Below are positions 1-8,213 of a stretch of 35,744 nt of DNA, piece by piece. Position numbers and translations under genes: made by a program. The stretch comes from Micromonospora sp. CPCC 205371. Its GTDB lineage: Bacteria > Actinomycetota > Actinomycetes > Mycobacteriales > Micromonosporaceae. The notes beneath the pieces are model-generated. The model made no database searches. It was not told where the DNA came from and was given only the letters and a program-made list of their open reading frames with translations. The stretch is taken from contig NZ_JAIBNX010000079.1 of NCBI RefSeq assembly GCF_026130045.1, positions 1 to 35,744 on the forward strand. Direction: 5' to 3'. Position 1 is the stretch's first letter. Every line of letters starts with the position of its first letter.

Positions 1-212
1 GCGGGCGGGGCCCCGCCCGGGCCCCGGCCGCAAGGTGCGGGCGCCGTTGCCCTGGCAGCGGCCCGGCCGCTTGGCCGAGACCGCCGCGCGGCGCCGACGC
101 GGCGTTGGGGCGACAGCGCGGCGAGCCGTGCGGGGATAGCGGGATAAGCGCGGCGCGCAGGCGCGCCGGGCGGTAGGGCGCGGCGCACCCTACTGCCCGC
201 GATGGGCGGGAG
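1..212. other. GC-rich non-coding edge downstream of the esterase gene
   Basis: Extremely G/C-rich stretch at the window edge. Apart from self-complementary G/C runs in the first 30 bases and the hairpin at 168-198, listed separately, I see no gene. Short reading frames here are GC-driven and lack start-site signals. Confidence 0.5.
168..198 (-). terminator. Terminator-like hairpin after the CE15 gene
   Basis: GGGCGGTAGGG (168-178) pairs with CCCTACTGCCC (188-198) across a 9-nt loop, 11 pairs including one G-U. It lies 14 nt past the esterase stop codon. There is no U-tract, which is common for actinomycete terminators, so its role is inferred from position and stability. Confidence 0.5.
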
Positions 213-1853
213 CTAGCGGGGGACGCAGGTCGGGGTCATGCCGGTACCGGTACCGGAGCCCTGGAAGCCGAACTCGGTGGACTGGCCGGCGGCCACACTG
301 CCGTTGTAGCTGACGTTGGTGAACTGGACCGCGCCGCTGTTGCCGCTGCGGTTGACGTTCCAGGCGTTGGTGACGCTGGCGCCTGACGGCAGGGTCATCG
401 AGACCGTCCAGCCGGTGATCGACGCGGAGCCGGCGGTGACCCGTACCGTCGCCACGAAGCCACCGGTCCACTGGTTGAGCGACACCGACGCCGTGCAGCC
501 GCTACCCGTCGGCGGGCTCGTTGGCGGTGTCGTGGGCGGAGTGGTCGGGGGAGTCGTTGGTGGCGTGGTCGGCGGTGTCGTGGGCGGTGTCGTGGGCGGG
601 CCGTCGCCGAGGACGGGCGTCTGCCAGTCTCGCCACTCGGCCAGGTTGCCAGGCTTCCGGCTGGAGATCCGCATCGTGCCGGCGGCATTGCCCGTCTTCA
701 GCAGGAACTTCTGGATGGTCTGCTGCAGCGGCGTACGCCACTCCGGCCGGCTGGCGCAGTGGGTGCCGTCGGCGACGTCGGACCAGTACGTGATGTTGTC
801 GCCCGCGCCGAGTGCCTTGTAGACCTCGGCACCGGCGAGTGCCGCGTTGCTGCCGGACCTCGCGGCCAGCCAGTCGATGTGCGGGTTCTCCATGATGAAC
901 AGCCCGCGCGGCGCGACCATGGCGACCGCCGAGTGCGTGTCGACGGGCAGCGTGTTCGGGTTGCCGGTGAAGGCGCTGAACGCGTCGCCGAGCCATGGCT
1001 GCTCGCCGTAGGCGCTGCTCAGCGGCTGGGAGCCCGACTCGCCGGGAATGCCGCGGAAGATGGGTGCACCGCCGCTGCCCGACTCGATGGGCATGGTCAG
1101 GCCGATGCGCTGGTCGAACACGCCCGCGACGAAGGCGCCCTTGCCGTACCGGGAGCAGCCGGTGACGCCGGTCGCGTCGGCGCGCAGGATGTTGCCGCCG
1201 GACTGCTCGATCACGTCGATGATCCGGCTCACGCCCCAGGCCCAGGCCATCAGCAGCCCCGTGCTGCTGGTGTTGCCGTAGATGCTGTAGAACGCGCCCT
1301 GCTTGTTGTTGCGCGGCGTGCCCTCTCGGCCGACCGTGAAGGGGTCGTAGCTGATCACGGCGGCGCCGGCGGCGCGGATGGTCGCCGTGTCGGCGCCGAA
1401 CCCGCCGTAGACGACGACTGCGGGGAAGGGGCCGGTGCCGCTGGGCAACTGCACGCTGGCCGAGAAGCTGGAGCTCCGGCCGTTGTGCGACACGTTGACC
1501 GTGATGCTGGAGCTGGAGACCGTTCCGGTGACGCTCGCGGGCTTGGCGGGCTTGTCGCCGTAGACGTATCTCTCCGACAGCTCCCTGATCTCCGCTCGCC
1601 GGCAGCGCCAGTCGGCCTTGGTGGAGATGCGCGTGCCGTCCACTCTCCGGAACGGGTCGGGAAGCCTGGAGTTCGAGGTCAAGGAGACACTGCCGGGCAC
1701 CGGACAGTCGGCGCCCTCGTCTTCGACGAGCGCGGCGGCCATGGCGTTCGTGCTTTTGAAGACCACGGTGACCGCGCCGGTCGCCGCGAGTGCCGTCACC
1801 GCCAGCGCGATGATCGTCTTGCGCATCCTTGGGCGGCCCGAGCCGATGATCAC
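213..1853 (-). CDS. Secreted glucuronoyl esterase (CE15) with C-terminal CBM2
   Basis: Predicted extracellular 4-O-methyl-glucuronoyl methylesterase, 546 aa, which would split ester bonds between lignin alcohols and glucuronoxylan. The GTG at 1853 is chosen because GGAAGGAG (complement of 1861-1868) lies 7 nt upstream; it gives a basic n-region and a hydrophobic signal peptide of about 40 residues. The catalytic domain spans roughly residues 45-400 with the nucleophile motif GCSRYGKGA (Ser about 234), an IESGSGG segment carrying the likely acidic residue about 20 residues later, and DGTHC with the catalytic His near its end. A PPTT linker follows, then a CBM2 domain of about 95 aa starting at the GSGC segment and containing NQWTGGF and a terminal Cys. 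The upstream gap holds a candidate operator (1960-1977). CE15 assignment rests on the serine motif and overall arrangement. Confidence 0.88.
   Translation of the reverse strand: MIIGSGRPRMRKTIIALAVTALAATGAVTVVFKSTNAMAAALVEDEGADCPVPGSVSLTSNSRLPDPFRRVDGTRISTKADWRCRRAEIRELSERYVYGDKPAKPASVTGTVSSSSITVNVSHNGRSSSFSASVQLPSGTGPFPAVVVYGGFGADTATIRAAGAAVISYDPFTVGREGTPRNNKQGAFYSIYGNTSSTGLLMAWAWGVSRIIDVIEQSGGNILRADATGVTGCSRYGKGAFVAGVFDQRIGLTMPIESGSGGAPIFRGIPGESGSQPLSSAYGEQPWLGDAFSAFTGNPNTLPVDTHSAVAMVAPRGLFIMENPHIDWLAARSGSNAALAGAEVYKALGAGDNITYWSDVADGTHCASRPEWRTPLQQTIQKFLLKTGNAAGTMRISSRKPGNLAEWRDWQTPVLGDGPPTTPPTTPPTTPPTTPPTTPPTTPPTSPPTGSGCTASVSLNQWTGGFVATVRVTAGSASITGWTVSMTLPSGASVTNAWNVNRSGNSGAVQFTNVSYNGSVAAGQSTEFGFQGSGTGTGMTPTCVPR
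507..599 (-). repeat. 12-bp tandem repeat encoding a Pro-Thr linker
   Basis: About seven imperfect 12-bp units encode consecutive PPTT blocks between the CE15 catalytic domain and CBM2. Third positions vary between units, so the protein repeat is better conserved than the DNA. This is a normal linker for secreted actinomycete carbohydrate-active enzymes. Confidence 0.85.
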
Positions 1854-1959
1854 TAGGGCTCTCCTTCCGGGTTGTGAAAGCCGCACTGCGATCGATGATC
1901 ACGAATATTGAGTACGTCAAGTGTCGGGCACGGCCTTCCGGAGTGTCAACGACATCTCC

Positions 1960-1977
1960 CGGAAGTTTTCCGAAAAC
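1960..1977. promoter_or_regulatory. Two overlapping palindromes upstream of the CE15 gene
   Basis: CGGAAGTTTTCCG (1960-1972) has perfect 5-bp arms and GTTTTCCGAAAAC (1965-1977) has perfect 6-bp arms. They overlap and sit 107-124 nt upstream of the esterase start codon. The GAAA/TTTC character resembles LacI-family operators at actinomycete xylan genes. Operator function is inferred. Confidence 0.4.
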
Positions 1978-1988
1978 GAGATCGACGC

Positions 1989-2666
1989 TCAGATGGTGAA
2001 GCGCAGTGCCGACGGCTCGCCGCGCGCCAGCCGCTCGGTGTGCGCCGCCAGGTTGACGCAGTCGCCCAGCGCGGCGCCCTGAGCCAGCCGCTCGGCGATC
2101 CGAGCCTCGGTCGCCATGAGCTCGGCTGCGGCGGTGAGGGACGCGATGGCGGTGGCCGGGTCGAGCACCACGATGCCGTCGTGGTCGGCGATGACGATGT
2201 CGCCGGCGCCGACCCGGACATCGCCGCAGCTGACCGTCTCGCCGACCGTGGCGAGGCGCGCGGTGGTGCCAGCCATCGGGGTGACGTGGCGGCTGTAGAC
2301 CGGCAGGTCGCACGAGGCGACGAACCGCAGGTCGCGGTAGCCGCCGTCGATGACGATGCCGGCCAGCCCTTTGGCGAGCGCGGCGCGGGCGAACAGCTCG
2401 CCGGCCAGGGCGGTCTCGTGGCCACCGCCGTCGACCACCACGACGTCGCCCGGCCCGGCGTGCTCGATGGCCTGGATGACGCCGAGGAAGTCGTGGCGGC
2501 AGCGCACGGTCACGGCCGGTCCACACAGGATCGGGTTGTTCGACCGGCATCGCAGGGCCGGCGACATCACCCTGGTGTCCTTGGCTACGTCGCACAGGGC
2601 TGTGGTGTCGACCCTTGGGGCGAGCCCGCGGATGGTGGCCAGGTCGTCCGGCGTTGGCTGCGGCAC
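1989..2666 (-). CDS. RraA-family protein (HMG/CHA aldolase-like fold)
   Basis: A 225-aa protein of the RraA / 4-hydroxy-4-methyl-2-oxoglutarate aldolase superfamily (older label: demethylmenaquinone methyltransferase-like). Visible family marks are the GDVVVVDGGG strand-turn near residue 75 and the DGGYRDLRF segment near residue 105, where Arg and Asp bind substrate and divalent metal in aldolase members. A hydrophobic core AGDIVIADHDGIVVLDP follows, then a helical C-terminus. The length fits a single-domain member. Whether it is an aldolase/oxaloacetate decarboxylase or a non-enzymatic relative cannot be told from sequence. It starts with GTG and appears leaderless (TAACGT ends 6 nt upstream). 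The adjacent CE15 gene is on the same strand but separated by 135 nt and has its own Shine-Dalgarno, so a functional link is not implied. Confidence 0.85.
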   Translation of the reverse strand: MPQPTPDDLATIRGLAPRVDTTALCDVAKDTRVMSPALRCRSNNPILCGPAVTVRCRHDFLGVIQAIEHAGPGDVVVVDGGGHETALAGELFARAALAKGLAGIVIDGGYRDLRFVASCDLPVYSRHVTPMAGTTARLATVGETVSCGDVRVGAGDIVIADHDGIVVLDPATAIASLTAAAELMATEARIAERLAQGAALGDCVNLAAHTERLARGEPSALRFTI

Positions 2667-2672
2667 GATGCG

Positions 2673-2678
2673 ACGTTA
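2673..2678 (-). promoter_or_regulatory. Leaderless -10 element for the RraA-like gene
   Basis: TAACGT on the minus strand ends 6 nt before the GTG at 2666, and no Shine-Dalgarno is present. This matches the TANNNT -10 to start spacing of leaderless actinobacterial transcripts. No convincing -35 is visible. Confidence 0.5.
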
Positions 2679-2716
2679 CCTGTCCCGCGGCTCAGCGGGG
2701 CGAGGCGCCCGCGCGG

Positions 2717-3793
2717 TCAGCCGGCCAACCGGGCGGCCTCGCGGTCCCGCCAGGCGGTCGCCAGCTTAGTGCGGCCGTTGGTCCGCAGGAGCGAGCCCTC
2801 GTAGATCCGCGCCCCAACGAACACCATCGCCACCGCGGCCACCGCCAGGATGCCGAGCGACAGCACCGGCTCCCAGCCGGCGGTCTCGCCGGCGAACAGC
2901 CGCGCCGGCATCGCCGTCGGTGAGGACAGCGGCACGTACGACAGGATGGTCATCGCCACCGGGTTGTCCTGGAGGGCGATCACCGCGAAGAACGGCACCA
3001 TCATCGCGAGCTGCATGGGCATCGACGCACCGGCGATGTCCTCCTGGCGGTTGACCAGCGCGCCGACGGCGGCCCATAGCGCGGCCATCATCACGAAGCC
3101 GAGCACGAAGAACGGGATGAACCACCCGATCGCCGGGCCGAGCAGCGACAATACGTTGTCCGGCGCGTCGCCCAGCCGGGCGCCGACGGTGCCCACCACC
3201 GCGATCAGCGCGATCTGCCCGAACGCGAGTATGGCGCCGCCGATCACCTTGCCGGCCAGGAGCGCGCGCACCGGGATCGTCGCGACGAGGATCTCCACCA
3301 CGCGGGTCTGCTTCTCCTCGGTGACGCTCTGGGCGATCTGCAGGCCGAACGTCAGCGAGGTGATGAAGAAGACGAACGCGAACGCGTACGGGATCAGGAA
3401 CGCGAGCGTCTGGTCGACGGCGTTCGGGTCGAGCAGCTCGATGGGCGGTTGCGCGCTGAGCGCCTCCACGACGTCGGAGGGCGCGTCGTCCATCGCGAGC
3501 ACCCGCGGGCCGGCGACCACGGCCGCGTCGACGTCGCCGTCGCGGACGAGCCGCTCGGCCGCGGCGTCGTCGGCCACGGTGCGGACGTCGAGGCCTGCGT
3601 CGGCCAGCGCGGCCGCGGTAGGGCCGGAAACGGCGGCCACCGACGACGCCCCACCACCGAAGACCGCGGGCAGCACCGTCGCGGCGACCGCGATGAGCAG
3701 GAAGATGACCGTACTCCAGATGAATGCCTTGTCGCGCAGCTTGACCCGGATCTCCCGGGCGGCGACGAGGCGGACGGCGTCGAACGTGGTCAT
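2717..3793 (-). CDS. ABC-2 type export permease (NatB-like)
   Basis: Membrane subunit of an ABC exporter, 358 aa. One transmembrane helix near residues 22-45 is followed by an extracytoplasmic domain of about 110 residues, then five or six helices in the C-terminal half (for example LIPYAFAFVFFITSLTFGLQ and MMVPFFAVIAL). This is the ABC2_membrane_3/NatB layout: one helix, large outer domain, helix bundle. The VTEEKQTRVVEIL motif after the first C-terminal helix is typical of the family. The start ATG at 3791-3793 overlaps the stop of the ATPase gene by 4 nt, so the two are translationally coupled. The exported substrate is unknown; NatB relatives move sodium, antibiotics or lipids. The neighbouring kinase/regulator pair suggests induced export. 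Confidence 0.88.
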   Translation of the reverse strand: MTTFDAVRLVAAREIRVKLRDKAFIWSTVIFLLIAVAATVLPAVFGGGASSVAAVSGPTAAALADAGLDVRTVADDAAAERLVRDGDVDAAVVAGPRVLAMDDAPSDVVEALSAQPPIELLDPNAVDQTLAFLIPYAFAFVFFITSLTFGLQIAQSVTEEKQTRVVEILVATIPVRALLAGKVIGGAILAFGQIALIAVVGTVGARLGDAPDNVLSLLGPAIGWFIPFFVLGFVMMAALWAAVGALVNRQEDIAGASMPMQLAMMVPFFAVIALQDNPVAMTILSYVPLSSPTAMPARLFAGETAGWEPVLSLGILAVAAVAMVFVGARIYEGSLLRTNGRTKLATAWRDREAARLAG

Positions 3794-4683
3794 CGAGCGA
3801 CCTCCCGGAAGATCTCGGCCAGGGACGGGGCGACGGGGGCGAACGCGCGCACCGGCCCGCGGGCGAGCGCTGCCCGCAACACGGACTGGTCATCGCCGCC
3901 GCTGTCGAGGTCGAACACCGCGCGCGGCCCGTCGAGGTCGATCACGGTCACGCCGGGCTGGTCGCGTAGCCAGCCGGCGTCGCCGTCGACGCGGATCTCG
4001 TACCGGGGCAGGGCGTACGCGGCCCGCAGCTGGTCGCTGCGGCCGGCGGCGAGGATGGCGCCGTCGCCGATGATGACCAGGTCGTCGCAGAGCCGTTCGA
4101 CCACGTCGAGCTGGTGGCTGGAGAACAGCACCGGTACGCCGCGGGCGGTCTGCTCGCGCAGCACCGCCACGACGGTGTCCACGGCGATCGGGTCGAGGCC
4201 GGAAAACGGCTCGTCGAGGACCAGCAGCTCCGGCTCGTGTACCAGCGCGGCCGCGATCTGGGCCCGCTGCTGGTTGCCCAGCGACAGCTTCTCGAGCTGC
4301 TCGTCGGCCCGCTCGCCGATCCCCAGCCGGTCGAGGAGGCCGCTGATATTGCGCGCGACCGCGCCAGCGGTGAGGCCGTGCAGCCGGCCGAGGTAGGTCA
4401 GCTGGTCCCGGACCGTCATCTTGGGGTAGAGGCCGCGCTCCTCCGGCATGTAGCCGAAGCGCTGCCGCTGGTCCCGGGTGAGCGGGGTACCGCCCCAGGT
4501 GATCGTCCCGGAGTCGGCCGCGAGCACGCCGAGGATGATCCGCATGGTGGTGGTCTTGCCGGCACCGTTGGCGCCCACGAAGCCGGTCAGCCGGCCCGGC
4601 GCCACGTCGAACGTGACGTCCTTGAGCGCCTGCCGCTCGCCGAAGGCCCGGTTCAGCCCGTCGAGGCGCAGCAACTGTGTCAT
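3790..4683 (-). CDS. ABC exporter ATPase (NatA-like)
   Basis: Cytoplasmic nucleotide-binding subunit, 297 aa, paired with the permease at 2717-3793. Motifs in order: Walker A GANGAGKTTT near residue 40, Q-loop region FGYMPEERGLYP near residue 73, signature LSLGNQQR near residue 133, Walker B LLVLDEPFSGLD near residue 152, and H-loop FSSHQLDVVE near residue 185. A C-terminal domain of about 80 residues follows, as in ABC-2 exporter ATPases. The PEERGLYP Q-loop is usual for the NatA branch. The ATG at 4683 appears leaderless, with TAGCGT 6 nt upstream, so the pair may be transcribed separately from the two-component genes upstream as well as from any read-through. Confidence 0.92.
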   Translation of the reverse strand: MTQLLRLDGLNRAFGERQALKDVTFDVAPGRLTGFVGANGAGKTTTMRIILGVLAADSGTITWGGTPLTRDQRQRFGYMPEERGLYPKMTVRDQLTYLGRLHGLTAGAVARNISGLLDRLGIGERADEQLEKLSLGNQQRAQIAAALVHEPELLVLDEPFSGLDPIAVDTVVAVLREQTARGVPVLFSSHQLDVVERLCDDLVIIGDGAILAAGRSDQLRAAYALPRYEIRVDGDAGWLRDQPGVTVIDLDGPRAVFDLDSGGDDQSVLRAALARGPVRAFAPVAPSLAEIFREVAR

Positions 4684-4689
4684 ACCCCG

Positions 4690-4695
4690 ACGCTA
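4690..4695 (-). promoter_or_regulatory. Leaderless -10 element for the NatA-like gene
   Basis: TAGCGT on the minus strand ends 6 nt before the ATG of the ABC ATPase, with no Shine-Dalgarno between. It lies in the 81-nt gap after the response regulator stop, so the exporter genes probably have their own promoter. Confidence 0.5.
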
Positions 4696-4764
4696 GGCAG
4701 GACCGCAGGCGGGCGCGTCAGCCACCGGACGGATCGTTGGGGTCCGTCGCGCGACGGACCCGGG

Positions 4765-5421
4765 TCACCCGCCGGGCGTCACGACCCCGTGCTCGTACGC
4801 GAACACGACGGCCTGCGTACGGTCGCGCAGCCCCAGCTTGGCGAGTACCCGGCTGACGTGGGTCTTGACCGTGGCCTCGCCGAGGAAGAGCGCGGTGGCG
4901 ATCTCGGCGTTGGTCGCGCCGCCGGCCAGCAGCACCAGTACCTCGTGCTCGCGCGGTGTCAGCTCCGACAGCCGGGCGCCATCGGTGCGCGTGGTCCCGC
5001 CGGGCCTCGTGAACGTCGCGATGACCCGGCGGGTGATCGCGGGCGCCAGCAGCGCGTCTCCCTGCGCCAGTACGCGGACGGCGTCGACCAGCGCCTCCGG
5101 CGTGCCGTTCTTCAGCAGGAAGCCGCTGGCTCCGGCCTGCAGCGCGGAGAAGAGGTAGTCGTCGCGGTCGAACGTGGTGAGGATCAGCACCGCGGGCCCG
5201 GCGTCGGCGGCGACGATCCGCCGGGTTGCCTCGAGCCCGTCGACGCCGGGCATCTCCACGTCCATCAACACCACGTCGGGTCGAGTGCGCGCGGCGAGAT
5301 CGACGGCCTGCGCCCCGTCGGCGGCCTCCCCAACCACCTCGACGTCCTCCTCCGCCTCGAGGATGACCCGGAATCCGGTCCGCACCAGGTGGTGGTCGTC
5401 GGCCAGCAGTACCCGGATCAT
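4765..5421 (-). CDS. NarL/FixJ-family response regulator
   Basis: DNA-binding response regulator, 218 aa. The receiver domain occupies residues 1-120: the acidic pair is in LLADDHHLV, the phospho-acceptor Asp in VVLMDVEMPGVDG (about residue 52), the Thr switch in LILTTFD, and the Lys in FLLKNGTPE. A LuxR-type helix-turn-helix occupies residues 150-215, beginning LTPREHEVLVLLAGGATNAEIA and ending with the VKTHVSRVLAKLGLRDR recognition segment. The start codon overlaps the stop of the kinase gene (ATGA, 5418-5421), so kinase and regulator are coupled. The NatAB-like exporter immediately downstream on the same strand is the most likely target. Confidence 0.95.
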   Translation of the reverse strand: MIRVLLADDHHLVRTGFRVILEAEEDVEVVGEAADGAQAVDLAARTRPDVVLMDVEMPGVDGLEATRRIVAADAGPAVLILTTFDRDDYLFSALQAGASGFLLKNGTPEALVDAVRVLAQGDALLAPAITRRVIATFTRPGGTTRTDGARLSELTPREHEVLVLLAGGATNAEIATALFLGEATVKTHVSRVLAKLGLRDRTQAVVFAYEHGVVTPGG

Positions 5422-6698
5422 GCCGGCACCTCCTGTCGCTGGGCGAGCGGGAAGCGGGCCCGTACCCGGTAGCCGCCGTCGGGGCGGGACCCGGCCTCCA
5501 GGGTGCCGTCGTGCGTGGCGACCCGCTCCCGCATGCCGATCAGGCCCAGCCCGACCCCGGCGGACGCTCCGGGTGGCGCGCCCCGGCCGTCGTCGGTGAC
5601 GTCGACCTCCAGCTCCGCGGCGTGGTACCGGACGCGCACGTCGATCGCGGACGCGTTCGCGTGCTTGAGCACGTTGGTGACCGCCTCCTGCACGACCCGG
5701 TACACCGCCTGGGACAGCGACTCGGGCAGCGACAGTGGTTGACCGTACACGCCGAAGGTCGCGGTCAGTCCGGCGTCGCGCGCGTTGGCGACCAGCTCGT
5801 CGAGATGGTCCACACCGGACCCGCTGGGCCGTGGGTCCGGCCCGCCGCCGGTCGCGCGCAGCAGGTTGAGCATGCGGCGCAGCTCGTCGACGGCGGTGCG
5901 GGCGCTCTGCTCGACCGCGGCGAGCGCGGTGCGGGCCTTGGCCGGATCTTTGTCCATCACCCGGCGGGTAGCCGAGGCCTGCACACCCATCACCGACACG
6001 TGATGGGCGACCACATCGTGGAGCTCCCGTGCGATGCGGACCCGCTCACCCATGACCGCCCGGTCGCCGGCCTCTGCCGCCAGCCGCCGCAGCTCCTCGG
6101 TCTGCGCCTCCAGCAGGTACTGGCGGCGAGCGGAGATCCACGCGGTCTCGCCGATGAAGACGGCGAACCCGAAGAACAGCGCGTTCAGCAGTATCCCGTT
6201 GACGATGGCCGCGAGCAGCGGCTCCAGCGGACCGGCGGCGTCGGCGAAGGCGTCGGCGGGCAGGTCGGCCGCGGTCTGGGCGATCGCGATGCCGAGCCAG
6301 GCGAACATCGCGGCGATGATGCCGATCTGCGTCCACCGGGCCAGCCTCCGGTCGCGGCCCCACGCGCCGAGCGTGTAGATCGCGGCGGAGAGAGCCCCGT
6401 TGGCGACCTGCTGCTCCGGCGATTCGCGGACCTGCGCGCCGATGAAGGCGACGGAGATCACGATCGCGACGGCGGCCGGCCACCGCCGGCGCACCACCAG
6501 CGGCAGCGTGACCGCGAGCGTCCACAGGACCTGCTCCGCCCGGCTCGGCGCGTCGTCGCCCACGAACATGCCCGCGCTCGTCGCCAGTACGAGATTGAAC
6601 TGGGCGATCGCCGCGACCGCCACGCCGACGATGATGTCGTTGCGCCGCTGTTCGGCTGTCGGCCCAAGCCGTCGCCACGCCGCTGGTTCCACGCTCAT
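5418..6698 (-). CDS. NarL-type sensor histidine kinase
   Basis: Membrane sensor kinase of the HisKA_3 class, 426 aa from the ATG at 6698. A longer TTG start at 6725 is possible, but neither has a clear ribosome-binding site. The first 190 residues hold about five hydrophobic helices with short loops and no evident sensor domain, so it probably senses a membrane signal. The dimerisation/phospho-acceptor helix reads RIARELHDVVAHHVSVM (His about residue 206). The HATPase_c domain follows with an N-box around VVQEAVTNVLKHA, a G1 box VTDDGRGAP and G2 GLGLIGMRERV. It is coupled to the response regulator by a 4-nt overlap. By analogy with LiaSR/VraSR-type pairs next to ABC exporters it may respond to envelope stress or antibiotics, which is inference. 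Confidence 0.93.
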   Translation of the reverse strand: MSVEPAAWRRLGPTAEQRRNDIIVGVAVAAIAQFNLVLATSAGMFVGDDAPSRAEQVLWTLAVTLPLVVRRRWPAAVAIVISVAFIGAQVRESPEQQVANGALSAAIYTLGAWGRDRRLARWTQIGIIAAMFAWLGIAIAQTAADLPADAFADAAGPLEPLLAAIVNGILLNALFFGFAVFIGETAWISARRQYLLEAQTEELRRLAAEAGDRAVMGERVRIARELHDVVAHHVSVMGVQASATRRVMDKDPAKARTALAAVEQSARTAVDELRRMLNLLRATGGGPDPRPSGSGVDHLDELVANARDAGLTATFGVYGQPLSLPESLSQAVYRVVQEAVTNVLKHANASAIDVRVRYHAAELEVDVTDDGRGAPPGASAGVGLGLIGMRERVATHDGTLEAGSRPDGGYRVRARFPLAQRQEVPA

Positions 6699-6795
6699 GA
6701 CCGCGACGATGGCACACGCCGCCAACCAGCCGCGAACCGGTCAGCGCCGGGCGAGCGGCATTCAGGCAGGATAGCGATCGAGGAGCGCGGTCGGT

Positions 6796-7947
6796 TCAGC
6801 GCTGCGCGGTGAGCAGAAACTCGGCGTTGCTGCGGGTTCGTGCCAACCGTTCCAGCAGCGCTTGCAGCGCCTGCTGCGGGGTGTGATTGTGTAGCGCTTT
6901 GCGGAGCCGGCCGATGACGATCGCTTCGTCCGCGTCGAGCAAGAGATTGTCGTTGCGGGTGCTGGAGGAGTGGACGTCGACGGCGGGAAACAGGCGCCGG
7001 TCGGCACTGGCACGATCGAGCCGTAGTTCGGCGTTGCCGGTGCCCTTGTACTCCTCGTAGATGAGCGTGTCGCCCACCGAGCCCGTTTCGACAAGGGTGC
7101 TGGCGATGATGGTCAGCGAGCCGCCGTCTTCGATGTTCCGTGCGGCACCGAGAAGTCGCTTGGGCGGTTGCAGTGCGGTCGAGCTGATGCCGCCGGACAG
7201 TATCCGGGCCGACGAGGGCGCGGTGTGGTTGTAGGCCCGGCCCAGACGCGTCAGCGAGTCCAGCAGCAGCACGACGTCGTGTCCGAGCTCGACGAGGCGT
7301 TTGGCGCGTTCGACGGCGAGTTCGGCGATGGCTGTGTGCTCGGGCGGTGGCCGGTCGAACGGCGAGGCGATGACCTCGCCCTTGACCGACCGTTGCATGT
7401 CGGTGACCTCCTCGGGGCGTTCGTCGACGAGCAGGACCATGAGGTGGCACTCCGGATGGTTGCGCGTGATGGCGGCGGCGATCGCCTGCAGCACCATGGT
7501 TTTGCCGGCCTTGGGCGGTGAGACGATCAGCGTGCGCTGGCCCTTGCCGATCGGCATGAGCAGGTCGATGACCCGGGTGGTCAGCATGGGCGGTTCGGTT
7601 TCCAGGCGTAGCCGTTCCCGCGGATGCACCGGGGTCAGGTGGTAGAAGTCCGGCCGTCGCCGGGCGCCGTCAGGCGACAGGTTGTTGACGGTGTCCAGTG
7701 TGGACATCGACGAGTGCTTGCCCTGTCGGCGGTCCCGCTGGCCGGCGGCGCCGCGAGAGGGGCTGGCCGTTCCGGTGACGAGGTCACCGGGGCGCAGGCC
7801 CCACCGCCTGACCAGCGCCGCCGGCAGGTGGATGTCGCTTGGGCCGGGCAGGTAACCGTCGACGCGCACGATGCCGTGCTCGCCGGTGAGGTCGACGATG
7901 CCGGTGACCGGGCGCTCGTCGGCGAGGTCGTCGTGGTTGTTGTCCAA
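6796..7947 (-). CDS. Short Rho-type RNA helicase (Rho paralogue)
   Basis: A 383-aa hexameric Rho-family ATPase. The TTG start at 7947 is supported by GAGGAG about 6 nt upstream. Residues 15-60 resemble Rho's cold-shock-type RNA-binding domain (GPSDIHLPAALVRRWGLRPGD), but the helical Rho_N domain and the long insert of the housekeeping actinobacterial Rho are absent. The core is well kept: Walker A SPPKAGKT, catalytic DERPEEVTDM, Walker B VVLLLDSLTRLGRAYN, Q-loop LSGGISSTALQPPKR, R-loop/Lys EEYKGTGN, and an arginine-finger region STRNDNLLL. Two things differ: the RNP1-like aromatic motif (GFGFLR in E. coli Rho) reads EHGIVRV here, and the usual MDE triplet of the R-loop is VGDTL. The size suggests a second Rho rather than the main terminator. 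Its role is unknown. It is divergent from the WD40 lipoprotein gene. Confidence 0.9.
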   Translation of the reverse strand: MDNNHDDLADERPVTGIVDLTGEHGIVRVDGYLPGPSDIHLPAALVRRWGLRPGDLVTGTASPSRGAAGQRDRRQGKHSSMSTLDTVNNLSPDGARRRPDFYHLTPVHPRERLRLETEPPMLTTRVIDLLMPIGKGQRTLIVSPPKAGKTMVLQAIAAAITRNHPECHLMVLLVDERPEEVTDMQRSVKGEVIASPFDRPPPEHTAIAELAVERAKRLVELGHDVVLLLDSLTRLGRAYNHTAPSSARILSGGISSTALQPPKRLLGAARNIEDGGSLTIIASTLVETGSVGDTLIYEEYKGTGNAELRLDRASADRRLFPAVDVHSSSTRNDNLLLDADEAIVIGRLRKALHNHTPQQALQALLERLARTRSNAEFLLTAQR

Positions 7948-8213
7948 TGTGGTCTCCTCGAAGGATGAGAGAGCGGGCCGAGTCGCCCAAGGGTGCGACG
8001 CGTCGCGGAGAGCCAGAGCCGGGCCGTCGTCTGGACGGTGCGGTGGAAGAGCTCGCGACTACGTCGACATGAGAGCCCAGGTCTGTGGCGCCTGGGATTG
8101 GGGGGAAAACACCGCGCGGGTGGCTAGTGCCGGCATCCGCTGCGGGTTACCACGTCACGGTACACCGGCGGCTGAGCCGAGGCAACGTTGATGCCCGTTG
8201 TTACGCTCGCGCG
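7948..8213. other. Divergent intergenic region between the Rho paralogue and the WD40 gene
   Basis: A 266-nt gap that must hold the promoters for both genes. The Rho side has a GAGGAG Shine-Dalgarno (minus strand, about 7954-7960). The WD40 side ends in a leaderless -10 (8202-8207). I see no further gene or strong repeat; short frames here are not supported. Confidence 0.5.
8202..8207 (+). promoter_or_regulatory. Leaderless -10 element for the WD40 lipoprotein gene
   Basis: TACGCT ends 6 nt before the GTG at 8214, and no Shine-Dalgarno is present. This position supports the GTG, which also gives the right length for a lipoprotein signal peptide, over in-frame starts further upstream. Confidence 0.5.

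Noticed and set aside
502..2595. Long minus-strand Arg/Ala-rich frame across the CE15 and RraA genes
   Set aside because: It is the out-of-frame shadow of two recognisable genes in high-GC DNA.
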